From an uncultured Eubacteriales bacterium (lineage in GTDB: Bacteria > Bacillota > Clostridia > Christensenellales > Borkfalkiaceae), in contig CAJLXC010000002.1 in NCBI GenBank assembly GCA_905210545.1, positions 1-42,839 on the forward strand: a DNA stretch of 42,839 nucleotides, given 5' to 3'. Below the pieces are notes generated by a model that was not told where the DNA came from, did not search any database, and was given only the letters and a program-made list of their open reading frames with translations. Shown in pieces: positions 31,079-40,530 of this stretch; position 1 is the first letter of the stretch; every line of letters starts with the position of its first letter. Made by a program: the position numbers and the translations under genes.

Positions 31079-33490
31079 ATGGAAGAAAAAAAAGGATTGA
31101 TTTTTACTCCGCTGGACGAAGTATTTAAAACGTCTATGATTTCGTATGCAGAAGACGTTATTTTAGACAGAGCGTTGCCGCGCGTAGAAGACGGACTGAA
31201 ACCCGTTCAGCGCAGAATACTTTTCGATATGTACGAAATGGGATTAACGCCCGATAAACCCCATAAAAAATGCGCTAAAATCGTCGGCGACTGCCTCGGT
31301 AAATATCACCCGCACGGCGATTCGTCCGTATACGGGGCGCTGGTTCATATGGCACAAAACTTTAATATGGGTATTCCGCTTATCGACGGACACGGAAACT
31401 TCGGAACCGTAGACGGCGACGGGGCGGCGGCTTACAGGTATACGGAAGCGCGTTTAAGTCCTATTTCGTTAGAGTTGTTACGCGATATAGATAAAGAAAC
31501 CGTAAATTTCAGTCTTAACTTTGACGATTCTTTGAAAGAACCGGACACTTTGCCCGGCAGATTTCCCAACCTTCTCGTAAACGGTGCGATGGGCATAGCG
31601 GTAGGTCTTGCCACCAACATTCCGACGCATAACCTTTCGGAAGTAATAAACGGAACGGTTGCTTATATAGATAATCCTAAAATTTCGCTTAAAGAAATGA
31701 TGAAGTATATACCCGCGCCGGATTTTCCCACGGGCGGATATATTCTTGCCGGAGAAGAGCTTGCGGAAGCGTACAGAACGGGCAAAGGCAAAATAAAAAT
31801 CCGCGCAAGAGTAAACGTAGAAAAAGAAGGCGATAAACAAAGTCTTATAATTTCCGAGATACCGTACCAGGTGAATAAAGCCGAGCTTCTGCGTAAAATA
31901 TCCGAGCTTAAAGAAGACCGCAAAGACGTGCTTGGCGGTATAGCGGACGTTGTTGACGAATCTGACAGAAACGGTATGCGAGCCGTTATAAAATTGAGAA
32001 AAGACGCGGATTCGAAAAAAATTCTTGCATATCTGTATAAAAACACTTCGCTCGAAACGTCTTTCGGTATCAATATGGTTGCGATTGCAAACGGCAAACC
32101 GTGCCAGCTCGGTTTGCTTGACATAATAAGTTATTACGTTAATTATCAGAGAGAAGTCGTTTTAAGGCGCAGTAAGTTCGATCTCGAAAGAGCCAAGGAG
32201 CGCGCGCATATTTTAGAAGGGCTGATAATTGCCGTAAAAAACATAGACGAAGTCATAAAAATAATAAAAAGCGCGGAAAACACGACCGACGCGAGAGCGA
32301 AACTCCGCGCGAGATTCGACCTGTCGGAAGTTCAGACAACCGCGATTCTCGATTTAAGACTTGCCAAGCTTACCAAACTCGAAATATATAAGTTAGAAGA
32401 AGAGCTTGCTGAATTAAGGAAAAAAATCGAAGAACTTTCCGCGATAGTCGCAAGCAGACCTTTGCAGATGGCGGTGGTAAGAAAAGAAATTCTTGAAATC
32501 AAAAAGAAATATAAATCGGAAAGAAAGAGCCGCCTTGTCGGCGCGGAAGAAGCCGAAGATATAGAAGACGAAGAAGACTTAAAACCGATAGAGGACTTCG
32601 TTATAGGGTTTACTGTCGGCGGAACGGTCAAAAAAATGACCGACAGAAATTTTGATTCTTCGGAAAGAAAAGTTAAAGAAAATGCTTCCGCTGCGGATTT
32701 TATAAAGTTTGCGATAAGAGCAAAAAGTAATATGTTTTTATACGCTTTTACCGATTTCGGCAACGCCTGCAAGATACCGGTGTCCGATATTCCCGAATGC
32801 AGATATCGCGAAAAAGGTATAATATTCGCGGACGTATTCAAAGACGCGTTAAAGAACGAACGCCCCGTTGCGTTCTTTGCGGTAGAGCAAGATAATCTTC
32901 CGGAAGGAAATCTACTTTTTTACACTCAGAACGGCTTGATAAAACGTTCGGCGTGGAGCGAGTATGCGGTCAACAAAAACTATTTCGCCGCGATAAAATT
33001 AAAAGACGATTCGCTAATCGGCGTAGAAACCGATCTGCCCGACAAGACGATAGCGTTTATAACCGTCGGCGGAATGGTATTAAACGCCGAAAAAACCGAC
33101 GTTCCGTTGCAAGGCAGAATTTCCGGCGGCGTCAGGGGGATAAACCTTAACAAAGGCGACGATATCGCTTTCGTTTCGCAAATAGACGAAGAGGGCGAGT
33201 TTGTTATAATAACCGATACGGGATATTATAAAAAGGTTATCGTTTCGGAGATAGAACCCATGGCGAGATACAGAAAAGGCGTTAAAATTTGCGAACTCGG
33301 CAAGGTAAACAAAATTATCTACGCAGACTACGTAAAAGAGCCTTATGATATTGCGGTTATAGATAATTTCGGCGTGGCGTTCTCCGTCAATACCGAAGAT
33401 CTCGTAATAGAGTCGAGAACGACCAAGGGCAAGCAACTTAAAAACGAAAACAAGAAAAGGCTTCCCGAAAAAGTCGTGAAAATAATTTAA
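31079..33490 (+). CDS. parC: DNA topoisomerase IV subunit A
   Basis: The 803-residue breakage subunit has HPHGDSSVYGALVHMAQ and the catalytic tyrosine in RYTEARL (Tyr121), a coiled-coil gate and a beta-pinwheel C-terminal region. No intact GyrA box (QRRGGKG) is seen; the matching region reads SSERKVKENAS, which fits ParC. The C-terminus is basic (KKRLPEKVVKII), unlike the acidic end of GyrA here. Sequence differs strongly from gyrA in the same window, so this is an old paralogue, not a recent duplicate. Confidence 0.92.
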   Translation: MEEKKGLIFTPLDEVFKTSMISYAEDVILDRALPRVEDGLKPVQRRILFDMYEMGLTPDKPHKKCAKIVGDCLGKYHPHGDSSVYGALVHMAQNFNMGIPLIDGHGNFGTVDGDGAAAYRYTEARLSPISLELLRDIDKETVNFSLNFDDSLKEPDTLPGRFPNLLVNGAMGIAVGLATNIPTHNLSEVINGTVAYIDNPKISLKEMMKYIPAPDFPTGGYILAGEELAEAYRTGKGKIKIRARVNVEKEGDKQSLIISEIPYQVNKAELLRKISELKEDRKDVLGGIADVVDESDRNGMRAVIKLRKDADSKKILAYLYKNTSLETSFGINMVAIANGKPCQLGLLDIISYYVNYQREVVLRRSKFDLERAKERAHILEGLIIAVKNIDEVIKIIKSAENTTDARAKLRARFDLSEVQTTAILDLRLAKLTKLEIYKLEEELAELRKKIEELSAIVASRPLQMAVVRKEILEIKKKYKSERKSRLVGAEEAEDIEDEEDLKPIEDFVIGFTVGGTVKKMTDRNFDSSERKVKENASAADFIKFAIRAKSNMFLYAFTDFGNACKIPVSDIPECRYREKGIIFADVFKDALKNERPVAFFAVEQDNLPEGNLLFYTQNGLIKRSAWSEYAVNKNYFAAIKLKDDSLIGVETDLPDKTIAFITVGGMVLNAEKTDVPLQGRISGGVRGINLNKGDDIAFVSQIDEEGEFVIITDTGYYKKVIVSEIEPMARYRKGVKICELGKVNKIIYADYVKEPYDIAVIDNFGVAFSVNTEDLVIESRTTKGKQLKNENKKRLPEKVVKII

Positions 33491-33616
33491 TGGTAAGCGC
33501 GGATTAAAAACGACGCGAAGACGGAATGACGGAAGTTTTTCCGAAGCAAAGATTCCGCTTGCGCGGGTAAAAGAATATTTTGATTAAGCGTTTTTATTCG
33601 GTGTAAAAAATTTTAT

Positions 33617-33646
33617 TTGACTTTAAAACGGTATTTGATTTATAAT
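33617..33646 (+). promoter_or_regulatory. Orphan plus-strand promoter
   Basis: TTGACT (33617-33622) and TATAAT (33641-33646) with an 18-base spacer. No ORF of note follows for about 370 bases; transcription would run antisense through tRNA-Ser toward the Lgt-like gene. The 33491-33825 stretch holds no recognised gene, only this promoter. Confidence 0.55.
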
Positions 33647-33825
33647 TTTAATAAATTCCATAACGGATTTGTTATATCGGATATCGGAGTTGATTTTCTG
33701 TGTTAATCAGAATGCTTAAATCGATAGATTCTTACTGCAAAAACGTTGAGGTTTAAGGTATCGCGGTATAATAAAAATCGCCGTTTCTTAAGCGAAAACA
33801 CCTAATAAACAGCGATTATCGAATT

Positions 33826-33916
33826 TGGCGGAAAAGATGGGATTCGAACCCATGTGCCGAAAACTCGGCAACTGCATTTCGAGTGCAGCTCGTTATGACC
33901 ACTTCGATACTTTTCC
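33826..33916 (-). tRNA. tRNA-Ser(CGA)
   Basis: On the minus strand a 91-base class II tRNA: acceptor GGAAAAG pairs with CTTTTCC, D stem TCG/CGA, anticodon stem CTGCA/TGCAG with loop CTCGAAA (anticodon CGA, 33881-33879), a long variable arm (GCCGA/TCGGC), the T loop TTCGAAT, discriminator G and encoded CCA. It reads the serine codon UCG. It has its own promoter upstream. Confidence 0.95.
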
Positions 33917-33931
33917 GCAAAGGTCTTAAAC

Positions 33932-33960
33932 ATTATACACAAAAAGCAAAATAAATGCAA
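33932..33960 (-). promoter_or_regulatory. Promoter of tRNA-Ser
   Basis: On the minus strand TTGCAT (33960-33955) and TATAAT (33937-33932) are 17 bases apart, 15 bases before the tRNA 5' end. Confidence 0.8.
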
Positions 33961-34024
33961 ACGAATTATTAAGTAATTATAAAGTTTTGCCTGCAATTTT
34001 AAAAAATTTTCAAGGAGAGATAAA

Positions 34025-34927
34025 ATGCATCCGCAACCGCTGTTTGAGTTTACGCTTTTCGGTAAAGAACTTGCAATCTACCCTTACGGTATTATGACCG
34101 CTTTGGGTATTATTTCGTGTATTGTGGTTTTTTATCTGTATACGAAGAAAAAAAACATGCCTTCTAAGGTTCAGGATTTTTCTTTTTTCGTTATAATACT
34201 TTCGGTCGCTCTGGGATTTTTGTTTGCCAAACTGTTTCAGGCTTTTTACGATTATCTCGATACGCATAAATGGGATTTTTACGGCGCGGGAATAACTGCT
34301 ATGGGCGGATTTATCGGCGGCGCGGCAAGTTTTTTGCTCGTTTATTTTCTCGGCGGAAAATTTTATTTCAAGGGTAAAAATCAAGGCTTGCATCTTAAAG
34401 AGTTTGAAAAGATCTTTTGCGTTGCGCCTATCTGTATCACGATTGCTCACGCGTTCGGCAGAATAGGGTGTTTGATGGCGGGTTGCTGTCACGGCAGACT
34501 CGTAAATAAAACGGAATGGGTTTTCGGAACTGTTCCTCGGTATACTTACAGTTCCGCAACGAAAAATCTTACTTTTACGGGATATTATTCTGCGGCGCAG
34601 CTTTACGAAGCGTTATTTCTTTTCGGATTGTTTGCGGTTCTTTCCGTTATGTATTTAAAAAACAGTAAAAGGCTTTGTATGCCGGTGTATCTGATATCAT
34701 ACGGAATATGGAGAATGATAATAGAGTTTTTCAGAACCGACTACCGCGGCGCGGCGTTGCTCGGTTTATATCCTTCGCAATGGCAATCGGTTGTATTTAT
34801 ACTTATCGGAACAGGCGTTATTGTATATTATATTGTAAAAAAAATTCCGTTCGCAGAAAAACAAATTGAAACGGAAGAGCCTGAGCAAAAACCGGATAGC
34901 AACCCGGAGGAAAACAATGAAAAGTGA
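34025..34927 (+). CDS. Lgt-like membrane protein (prolipoprotein diacylglyceryl transferase family)
   Basis: The 300 residues have about seven membrane segments and the overall Lgt layout: an N-terminal PLFEF...IYPYGIM segment, GAGITAMGGFIGG, HAFGRIGCLMAGCCHGR and a C-terminal MIIEFFRTDYRG. Lgt transfers diacylglycerol from phosphatidylglycerol to the lipobox cysteine. Two positions usually essential are changed: the His of the F-H-G-G block is Met (A-M-G-G) and the Asn of G-R-x-G-N is Cys. The Arg of that block is kept. It may therefore be a divergent Lgt paralogue. AAGGAGAG precedes the ATG. Its last 11 bases overlap the start of the GH106 gene. The tail is rich in Glu and Pro. Confidence 0.75.
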   Translation: MHPQPLFEFTLFGKELAIYPYGIMTALGIISCIVVFYLYTKKKNMPSKVQDFSFFVIILSVALGFLFAKLFQAFYDYLDTHKWDFYGAGITAMGGFIGGAASFLLVYFLGGKFYFKGKNQGLHLKEFEKIFCVAPICITIAHAFGRIGCLMAGCCHGRLVNKTEWVFGTVPRYTYSSATKNLTFTGYYSAAQLYEALFLFGLFAVLSVMYLKNSKRLCMPVYLISYGIWRMIIEFFRTDYRGAALLGLYPSQWQSVVFILIGTGVIVYYIVKKIPFAEKQIETEEPEQKPDSNPEENNEK

Positions 34928-37802
34928 AACGGGTAAAGATTATATGGAAGTTATAGAAAACATTTTTGACGAAGAAAAAATAAAAGAGTACAGACCTATA
35001 CCGTTCTGGAGTTGGAACGACGAGCTTGAAGAAAACGAGTTGAGAGAACAAATCCGCTGGATGAAAAAACAGGGCTTCGGCGGGTATTTTATGCACGCGA
35101 GAGGCGGTCTGAAAACCGAGTATCTCGGCGAAAAATGGTTTGACTGTATAAACGCCTGTTTAGACGAGGGCGAAAAACAGGGGTTAGATAGCTGGGCTTA
35201 CGATGAAAACGGTTGGCCGAGCGGCTTTGTCGGAGGGAAGCTTCTCGAGGATGTAAACAACAGAGATCGATATCTTACGTATTCTACGGGAGAATATGAC
35301 GAAAACTCATTCGTATCGTATGACATCTCGGGCGATAAATTAAAAAGAACGAAAGAAAAAAAAGACGGCGTAACATATCTCAATGTTTACAACCATATTT
35401 CCGCTTCTACCGCCGACGTGCTTAATCCTGAAGTCGTTGATAAGTTTTTGGCGGAAACGCATCAAAAATACAAAGAAAAAACGGGCGCAAACTTCGGCAG
35501 GCTTCTTAAAGGTTTTTTTACGGACGAACCGCAATATTATCGTTCCGCGCAACCCTATACAAGGGTTATCGAAAAGTATTTTAAAGAAAAATACGGGGAA
35601 GACGTTTTAGACGGTCTCGGGTTATTGTTTACAGAAAAGGAGGGCTATAAAACTTTCCGTTATAGATTCTGGAAGTCTTTGCAAGAGCTTTTCGTGAATA
35701 ATTTTTCCAAAAGAGTTTACGAATGGTGTAAAAAGAACGGCGTGCAACTCACAGGCCATTATGTGGAAGAAAGGGATTTGAAGTGGCAATTACTATGCTG
35801 CGGCGGGATTATGCCGAATTATATGTATGAAAGCATTCCCGGAATGGATCATCTCGGCAGGGAAATATCCTCGCCGATTGCCCCCAGACAGGTTTCGAGC
35901 GTGGCGATGCAGCTCGGAAAGAAGAAAGTTCTTACGGAAACGTTTGCTTGTTGCGGGTGGGACGTCACGCCGAAAGAACTGAAACGAATTGCGGAATGGC
36001 AATACGTAAACGGCGTTAATCTGATGTGTCAGCATCTGTTGCCGTATTCCGAACACGGGCAGAGAAAACGCGATTATCCCGCGCATTTTTCTTGGGCAAA
36101 TCCTTGGGTGCGGCAAAATTTCAAGCGGTTCAACGATTATTTTGCAAAACTCGGTTATTTGCTCGGAGAAAGTAAAGAGATTGTAAACGTCGCTTATTTT
36201 TCGCCGCTCAGAAGTATTTATTTCGACTATAAACGCGACGATTTCGACGCTCCGCTTAAAGTTGACGAGTCGTATCTTAAAACCGCAGAAAAGCTGTCTG
36301 CTATGAATCTGCATTATCATATTATTGACGAAACGGTGCTTGCAGAGTGCGGCAGCACCGCAGACGGAAAACTTATCGTCGGTAATTGTACTTACGATTA
36401 TATAGTGTTTCCCGAAACGCTTACTATGGATAAAACCACCGCAGAAATTTTAGAAAAATTTTATTCTGACGGCGGAAAAATGCTTTTTACCGAAGGTATG
36501 CCCGAACATCTTGAAGACGAAAAACATACGTACTCTTTTAAAACCAACGTTTCGTTAGAAGAGATAGTCGAAAGTCAGGAAATAAAAATAGATTCGTCCG
36601 ATACGGAAATTCAAAGCACGTTAAGAGAGTTCGGCGGCAGAAAGTTTATTTTCGCCGTAAATCTCGGCAAAGAAAAGAGTTATAAAATAAGATTTTACGG
36701 CTGTAACGGTTTTGAAAGGCTCAACGTCGAAACGGGCGAAGTTTCAGGCGTTTCGTCAGAAATAGAATTTGCCCCGTGCGAATCGGCGGTTTTGTTCCTT
36801 TCCGATAAAAACGTTAACGATAAAGAACGGAAAAAAGAAGAAATCGTGCTTAACGCTCCGTATGAGATAGTTGAGGCGACCGACAATTATCTGTTGCTCG
36901 ATAAAGTCCGCTATTCGCTGGACGGAAAGAATTTTGAAAAACCGCTGCTCTATATGGGCGTTTTTAACGAACTCTTAAAAAAGAGATATAACGGCGACGT
37001 TTATTTAAAGTTCGAGTTTACGGTAAAAGAAAAACCTTCATCCGTTTCTTTCTTGTCTGAAGATATGAACAATGTCTGGTGCAAAGTAAACGGCGAAAAG
37101 GTTTGCTTTAACGGCGTGTCCGATTTTGATAAAAAGATATATAAATCCGAGATTTCGGATAAAGTCAAGCTCGGCAAAAACGAGATAGAACTTAAAATAA
37201 ACTTCTACGAAAGCGATCACGTGTATTACGTCTTATTCGGCGAAAACGTTACTGAAAGCCTTAAAAATTGTCTTGCTTACGATACCACGATAGAGCCTTG
37301 CTATCTTCAGGGAGACTTCGGGGTTTATTCCGACGGCGGGTTTGTTCGCGGAAAAACCGAAAACGTTTATATCGCCGACGATTTTTATATAGGAAAGCGC
37401 AAAACGACGGTTTCCGATATCGTAAAAGATGGTTATCCGTTTTTTGCGGGAAGCATGAAGCTTAAAACCGAATTTAAAGCAAGCGGTAATCCCGCCGAGC
37501 TTAAAATGAACGGCAGATATGCGGTAGCATATCTTACCGTGAACGGAAAACGAGTGGATAAATCGTATTTTTCGGAAAGTGCGGACGTTTCCTCCTTTGT
37601 AAAGAAAGGGAAAAACGTCGCGGAAGCAGAGCTTATATCAGGTAACAGAAATCTTTTAGGTCCGCATCATTATCTACCGGAAGAAGAGCCTCTTCACGTA
37701 GGACCCGGTAATTTTGAATTGCCCGACAGCTGGAAAGACGGCGAAAGCAGTCTTGAAAGAAAGAATTATTCATTTGTCAGATTCGGTTTATTCAACGATT
37801 GA
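34917..37802 (+). CDS. GH106-type alpha-L-rhamnosidase, cytoplasmic
   Basis: The 961 residues begin (about 25-100) with IPFWSWNDELEENELREQIR, MKKQGFGGYFMHARGGLKTE and AYDENGWPSGFVGG, characteristic of the PF17132/GH106 group of alpha-L-rhamnosidases. FFTDEPQYY (about residue 200) and LTGHYVEERD carry acidic residues suited to catalysis, and the C-terminal half looks like galactose-binding beta-sandwiches. There is no signal peptide, so it acts on imported rhamnosides. ATG 34917 is chosen over an upstream in-frame ATG because GGAGG lies 6 bases before it. It overlaps the Lgt-like gene and precedes rhaA and an aldolase gene, matching L-rhamnose use. Other glycosidase specificity is possible. 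Confidence 0.8.
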   Translation: MKSETGKDYMEVIENIFDEEKIKEYRPIPFWSWNDELEENELREQIRWMKKQGFGGYFMHARGGLKTEYLGEKWFDCINACLDEGEKQGLDSWAYDENGWPSGFVGGKLLEDVNNRDRYLTYSTGEYDENSFVSYDISGDKLKRTKEKKDGVTYLNVYNHISASTADVLNPEVVDKFLAETHQKYKEKTGANFGRLLKGFFTDEPQYYRSAQPYTRVIEKYFKEKYGEDVLDGLGLLFTEKEGYKTFRYRFWKSLQELFVNNFSKRVYEWCKKNGVQLTGHYVEERDLKWQLLCCGGIMPNYMYESIPGMDHLGREISSPIAPRQVSSVAMQLGKKKVLTETFACCGWDVTPKELKRIAEWQYVNGVNLMCQHLLPYSEHGQRKRDYPAHFSWANPWVRQNFKRFNDYFAKLGYLLGESKEIVNVAYFSPLRSIYFDYKRDDFDAPLKVDESYLKTAEKLSAMNLHYHIIDETVLAECGSTADGKLIVGNCTYDYIVFPETLTMDKTTAEILEKFYSDGGKMLFTEGMPEHLEDEKHTYSFKTNVSLEEIVESQEIKIDSSDTEIQSTLREFGGRKFIFAVNLGKEKSYKIRFYGCNGFERLNVETGEVSGVSSEIEFAPCESAVLFLSDKNVNDKERKKEEIVLNAPYEIVEATDNYLLLDKVRYSLDGKNFEKPLLYMGVFNELLKKRYNGDVYLKFEFTVKEKPSSVSFLSEDMNNVWCKVNGEKVCFNGVSDFDKKIYKSEISDKVKLGKNEIELKINFYESDHVYYVLFGENVTESLKNCLAYDTTIEPCYLQGDFGVYSDGGFVRGKTENVYIADDFYIGKRKTTVSDIVKDGYPFFAGSMKLKTEFKASGNPAELKMNGRYAVAYLTVNGKRVDKSYFSESADVSSFVKKGKNVAEAELISGNRNLLGPHHYLPEEEPLHVGPGNFELPDSWKDGESSLERKNYSFVRFGLFND

Positions 37803-37864
37803 CAAAAAAGCGTAAACAGAGTTTAAAAAAATCAAAAATCAATATAAATTTTTTACGATTAACC

Positions 37865-37893
37865 TTGATATTAAATCATGGATATGTTATTAT
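37865..37893 (+). promoter_or_regulatory. rhaA promoter
   Basis: TTGATA (37865-37870) and TATTAT (37888-37893) are 17 bases apart with TG one base before the -10. The leader to ATG 38015 is about 115 bases; no clear operator or catabolite site was recognised in it. Confidence 0.65.
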
Positions 37894-38014
37894 ATTTATA
37901 TCGGTGCGGCAAGGTGAAATTTTGTCGCGTATTTATAACAAAACAGCTCGCAAAACGCCTACATAAGCTTCGGTTTTTGCGTGTGATATAAAAAATATAA
38001 AAGGCGGATTATCA

Positions 38015-39256
38015 ATGAACAATTACGAAAGTGCAAAAAACCGGTTTTCAAAATACGGCGTCGATACCGACAAGACTTTAGACGTTCTCGCAACGATACC
38101 CGTGTCGCTGCACTGCTGGCAGGGTGACGACGTTACCGGTTTCGATCACGACGGACCTTTGACCGGCGGCATTCAGACAACGGGAAATTATCCCGGGAAA
38201 GCAAGAAATCCCGAAGAACTTATGCAGGATCTCGAAGAGGTTATAAAGCTTGTTCCCGGAAAGAAGAAATTAAACGTACACGCTTGTTACGCGATTTTTG
38301 AAAAAGGCGAATTTGTTGACAGAGATAAAATCGAACCCAAACATTTCAAAAAATGGGTTGATTTTGCCAAAAAGCATAATATGGGACTCGATTTTAATCC
38401 TACGTTCTTTTCGCATCCGATGGCTTCTACGGGATTGACGCTTTCTTCTCCCGATAAAAAAATCCGTGACTTCTGGATCGCTCACGGAAAGGCTTGCGTT
38501 AAAATTTCCGAGTACTTCGCAAGAGAAACCGGCGTGCCGTGCGTAATGAATATCTGGACGGGCGACGGAATGAAAGACGTTCCCGCGGACAGAATGGGAC
38601 CGAGAATCAGATATAAAGAATCTATCGACGCGATTTTAGCGGATTACGATAAATCGCTCGTTAAACCGTGTGTGGAAAGCAAAGTCTTCGGAATCGGCGT
38701 GGAAAGCTATACCGTCGGCAGCGCGGAGTTTACTCTTTCTTATGCCGCATCGAGAGGTTGTTTGCCTTTAATGGATAACGGTCATTATCATCCGACGGAA
38801 GTCGTTTCCGATAAAATTCCCGCGTTGCTGTGTTTCTTCCCCGAAATAGCGTTGCATATTACGCGTCCGGTACGATGGGATTCGGATCACGTGGTTGCTT
38901 TGGACGACGAAACGAAAGAAATCGCTAAAGAAATAGTCAGAAACGACGCGTTAAACCGCGTTTATATCGCGCTCGATTATTTTGACGCTTCTATAAACCG
39001 TATTGCGGCTTGGTCGGTCGGCGCGAGAAATATGCAGAGAGCGTTGTTGTACGCTCTTTTACAGCCGAATGCAAAACTTAAAGATGTTCAGGATGCGGGC
39101 AACTATACGGAGCTTCTCGTTCTTCAGGAAGAGATGAAATTCATGCCTTACGGAGACGTCTGGGAAGAGTATCTCAAAAGACAAGGCGTTCCCGCTTCGG
39201 AATGGTTTGAAGAAGTTAAGTCTTACGAAAAAGAAGTTCTTTCTAAAAGGGTATAA
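38015..39256 (+). CDS. rhaA: L-rhamnose isomerase
   Basis: Interconverts L-rhamnose and L-rhamnulose, the first step of rhamnose breakdown. The 413 residues match the family throughout: IPVSLHCWQGDDVTGF, GGIQTTGNYPGKA, FNPTFFSHP, NIWTGDGMKD, GVESYTVGS, LMDNGHYHPTE and RPVRWDSDHVV, which include the His, Asp and Glu metal ligands of the barrel. The ribosome site AAGGCGG is acceptable. It has its own promoter downstream of the GH106 gene and is followed by the aldolase gene. No rhaB kinase gene lies in the window. Confidence 0.96.
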   Translation: MNNYESAKNRFSKYGVDTDKTLDVLATIPVSLHCWQGDDVTGFDHDGPLTGGIQTTGNYPGKARNPEELMQDLEEVIKLVPGKKKLNVHACYAIFEKGEFVDRDKIEPKHFKKWVDFAKKHNMGLDFNPTFFSHPMASTGLTLSSPDKKIRDFWIAHGKACVKISEYFARETGVPCVMNIWTGDGMKDVPADRMGPRIRYKESIDAILADYDKSLVKPCVESKVFGIGVESYTVGSAEFTLSYAASRGCLPLMDNGHYHPTEVVSDKIPALLCFFPEIALHITRPVRWDSDHVVALDDETKEIAKEIVRNDALNRVYIALDYFDASINRIAAWSVGARNMQRALLYALLQPNAKLKDVQDAGNYTELLVLQEEMKFMPYGDVWEEYLKRQGVPASEWFEEVKSYEKEVLSKRV

Positions 39257-39264
39257 TAAAACGA

Positions 39265-39292
39265 TCCGCCCGCTTTTTTTCTTGCGGGCGGA
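39265..39292 (+). promoter_or_regulatory. Intercistronic hairpin between rhaA and aldolase
   Basis: TCCGCCCGC pairs with GCGGGCGGA (9 bases) around a T-rich loop. No T run follows, so it is more likely an RNA-stability or processing hairpin than a terminator; partial termination cannot be excluded. Confidence 0.5.
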
Positions 39293-39328
39293 ATTATAAA
39301 AATATAATATGTGAATCAGGAGAAAATC

Positions 39329-40357
39329 ATGCAACAAACAATCAGGGATCTGGTGGATATTTCCTCATACGCGGGTTCGCGCGCGGATTATACGCAAGGC
39401 GGGGGCGGAAATACCTCCGTTAAAAACGATAAAGAAAACGTGATGCTTATCAAGGCTTCGGGTTACAGACTTAAAGATATTACGCCGAACTCGGCTTTTG
39501 TCGCCGTAAACAAGAAAAAGATTTACGATTATTATAATTCCGTCGACCTGTCGGTGAAAAAGGATTACGAAAAAGAGAGTGCGGAAGTTTCCAAAAGTTC
39601 CGTTATCGCTTTGAGCGGTATGCCGACGCTTCGCCCCAGCGTGGAAGTCGGTTTTCACGCCATTCTTAAAAAATACGTTATTCACACTCATTCCGTATAT
39701 GCAAACGTGCTTGCTTGCAGCGAAGAGGGGGAACGACTTGCCGAAAAGCTTTTTAAAGACAAGGATTACGGATTTATTTTTTTGCCGTATATAAACCCGG
39801 GTTTTGAACTTACTCTCGCAATGAAAAACGCTATAGACGATTATATCGCCAAGACAGGAAAATATCCCGAAGTTATTTTTATGAAAAATCACGGACTTGT
39901 GGTTTGCAGCGATTATATTGACAGAGTAAAAGCTGTTAATACGGACGTTAACGAGACAATAAGGCTTTATTTCGGTTTGGCGGACGATTTTCACGAAGTT
40001 ATTCTTAGAGAGGATAAAGGCGGATATGTTTCCGAAACCAAAGTCGTTTGCGATTTTGTCGCCGAAAACAAGTTAGACAAGAACTATCTCGATAAATATC
40101 CTCTTTATCCCGATCAGCTTGTATATCTTAACAACGTTCTGGCTTTTTCGCCGGATACTTTGGTTATAAAAGACGGCAAAGTCAGGTATAATTGCGATAT
40201 TAAACAAGCCACTACGCTCGAAGAAACTTTAGCCGCATATTTATTCGTTATTTCCGTTATTAAAGAAAACGGTCTTAAAGTGTCTGTTATGAACGAAAAA
40301 GAAGTCGGTTTTATCAATAACTGGGAAGCTGAAAAATATCGCCGCTCGGTAAAATAA
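39329..40357 (+). CDS. Class II aldolase, probable rhamnulose-1-phosphate aldolase
   Basis: The 342 residues belong to the class II aldolase/adducin family: GGGGNTSVK near the N-terminus (phosphate site), an acidic residue in RPSVEVGFHA, zinc ligands in HTHSVYANV and the later FMKNHGLVV. Position after rhaA suggests cleavage of L-rhamnulose 1-phosphate to dihydroxyacetone phosphate and L-lactaldehyde. It is longer than E. coli RhaD (274) and resembles the aldolase half of the two-domain rhamnulose-1-phosphate aldolase/dehydrogenases, without the dehydrogenase half. ATG 39329 is preferred over GTG 39311 because AGGAG sits 6 bases before it. Confidence 0.8.
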   Translation: MQQTIRDLVDISSYAGSRADYTQGGGGNTSVKNDKENVMLIKASGYRLKDITPNSAFVAVNKKKIYDYYNSVDLSVKKDYEKESAEVSKSSVIALSGMPTLRPSVEVGFHAILKKYVIHTHSVYANVLACSEEGERLAEKLFKDKDYGFIFLPYINPGFELTLAMKNAIDDYIAKTGKYPEVIFMKNHGLVVCSDYIDRVKAVNTDVNETIRLYFGLADDFHEVILREDKGGYVSETKVVCDFVAENKLDKNYLDKYPLYPDQLVYLNNVLAFSPDTLVIKDGKVRYNCDIKQATTLEETLAAYLFVISVIKENGLKVSVMNEKEVGFINNWEAEKYRRSVK

Positions 40358-40382
40358 CTTTTTATGACGTAAAATTTTAATG

Positions 40383-40415
40383 AAAGACCACCGATTTAGT
40401 CAGGTGGTCTTTTAT
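40383..40415 (+). terminator. Terminator of the rhamnose operon
   Basis: AAAGACCACC (40383-40392) pairs with GGTGGTCTTT (40403-40412), 26 bases after the aldolase stop, ending in TTTTA. Confidence 0.85.
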
Positions 40416-40495
40416 ATGGAGTTCTTTCTTAAAATAAGGATTCCATTCGCAAAAACAGATTAAACCCGGTTGTTTTTTTAAATAAAAAAAATCTA

Positions 40496-40524
40496 TTGAT
40501 TTTTGTGCAAATATGTGGTATACT
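40496..40524 (+). promoter_or_regulatory. Promoter of the sugar-nucleotide dehydratase gene
   Basis: TTGATT (40496-40501) and TATACT (40519-40524) are 17 bases apart with TGG before the -10. Initiation would fall near 40531, giving a leader of about 106 bases. Confidence 0.75.
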
Positions 40525-40530
40525 GAATTA

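Noticed and set aside
33680..33760. Short ORF MLKSIDSYCKNVEV after the orphan promoter
   Set aside because: Fourteen codons without a ribosome site; no support for translation.
37894..38014. Catabolite-control (cre) site in the rhaA leader
   Set aside because: No segment matches the cre consensus well enough to report.
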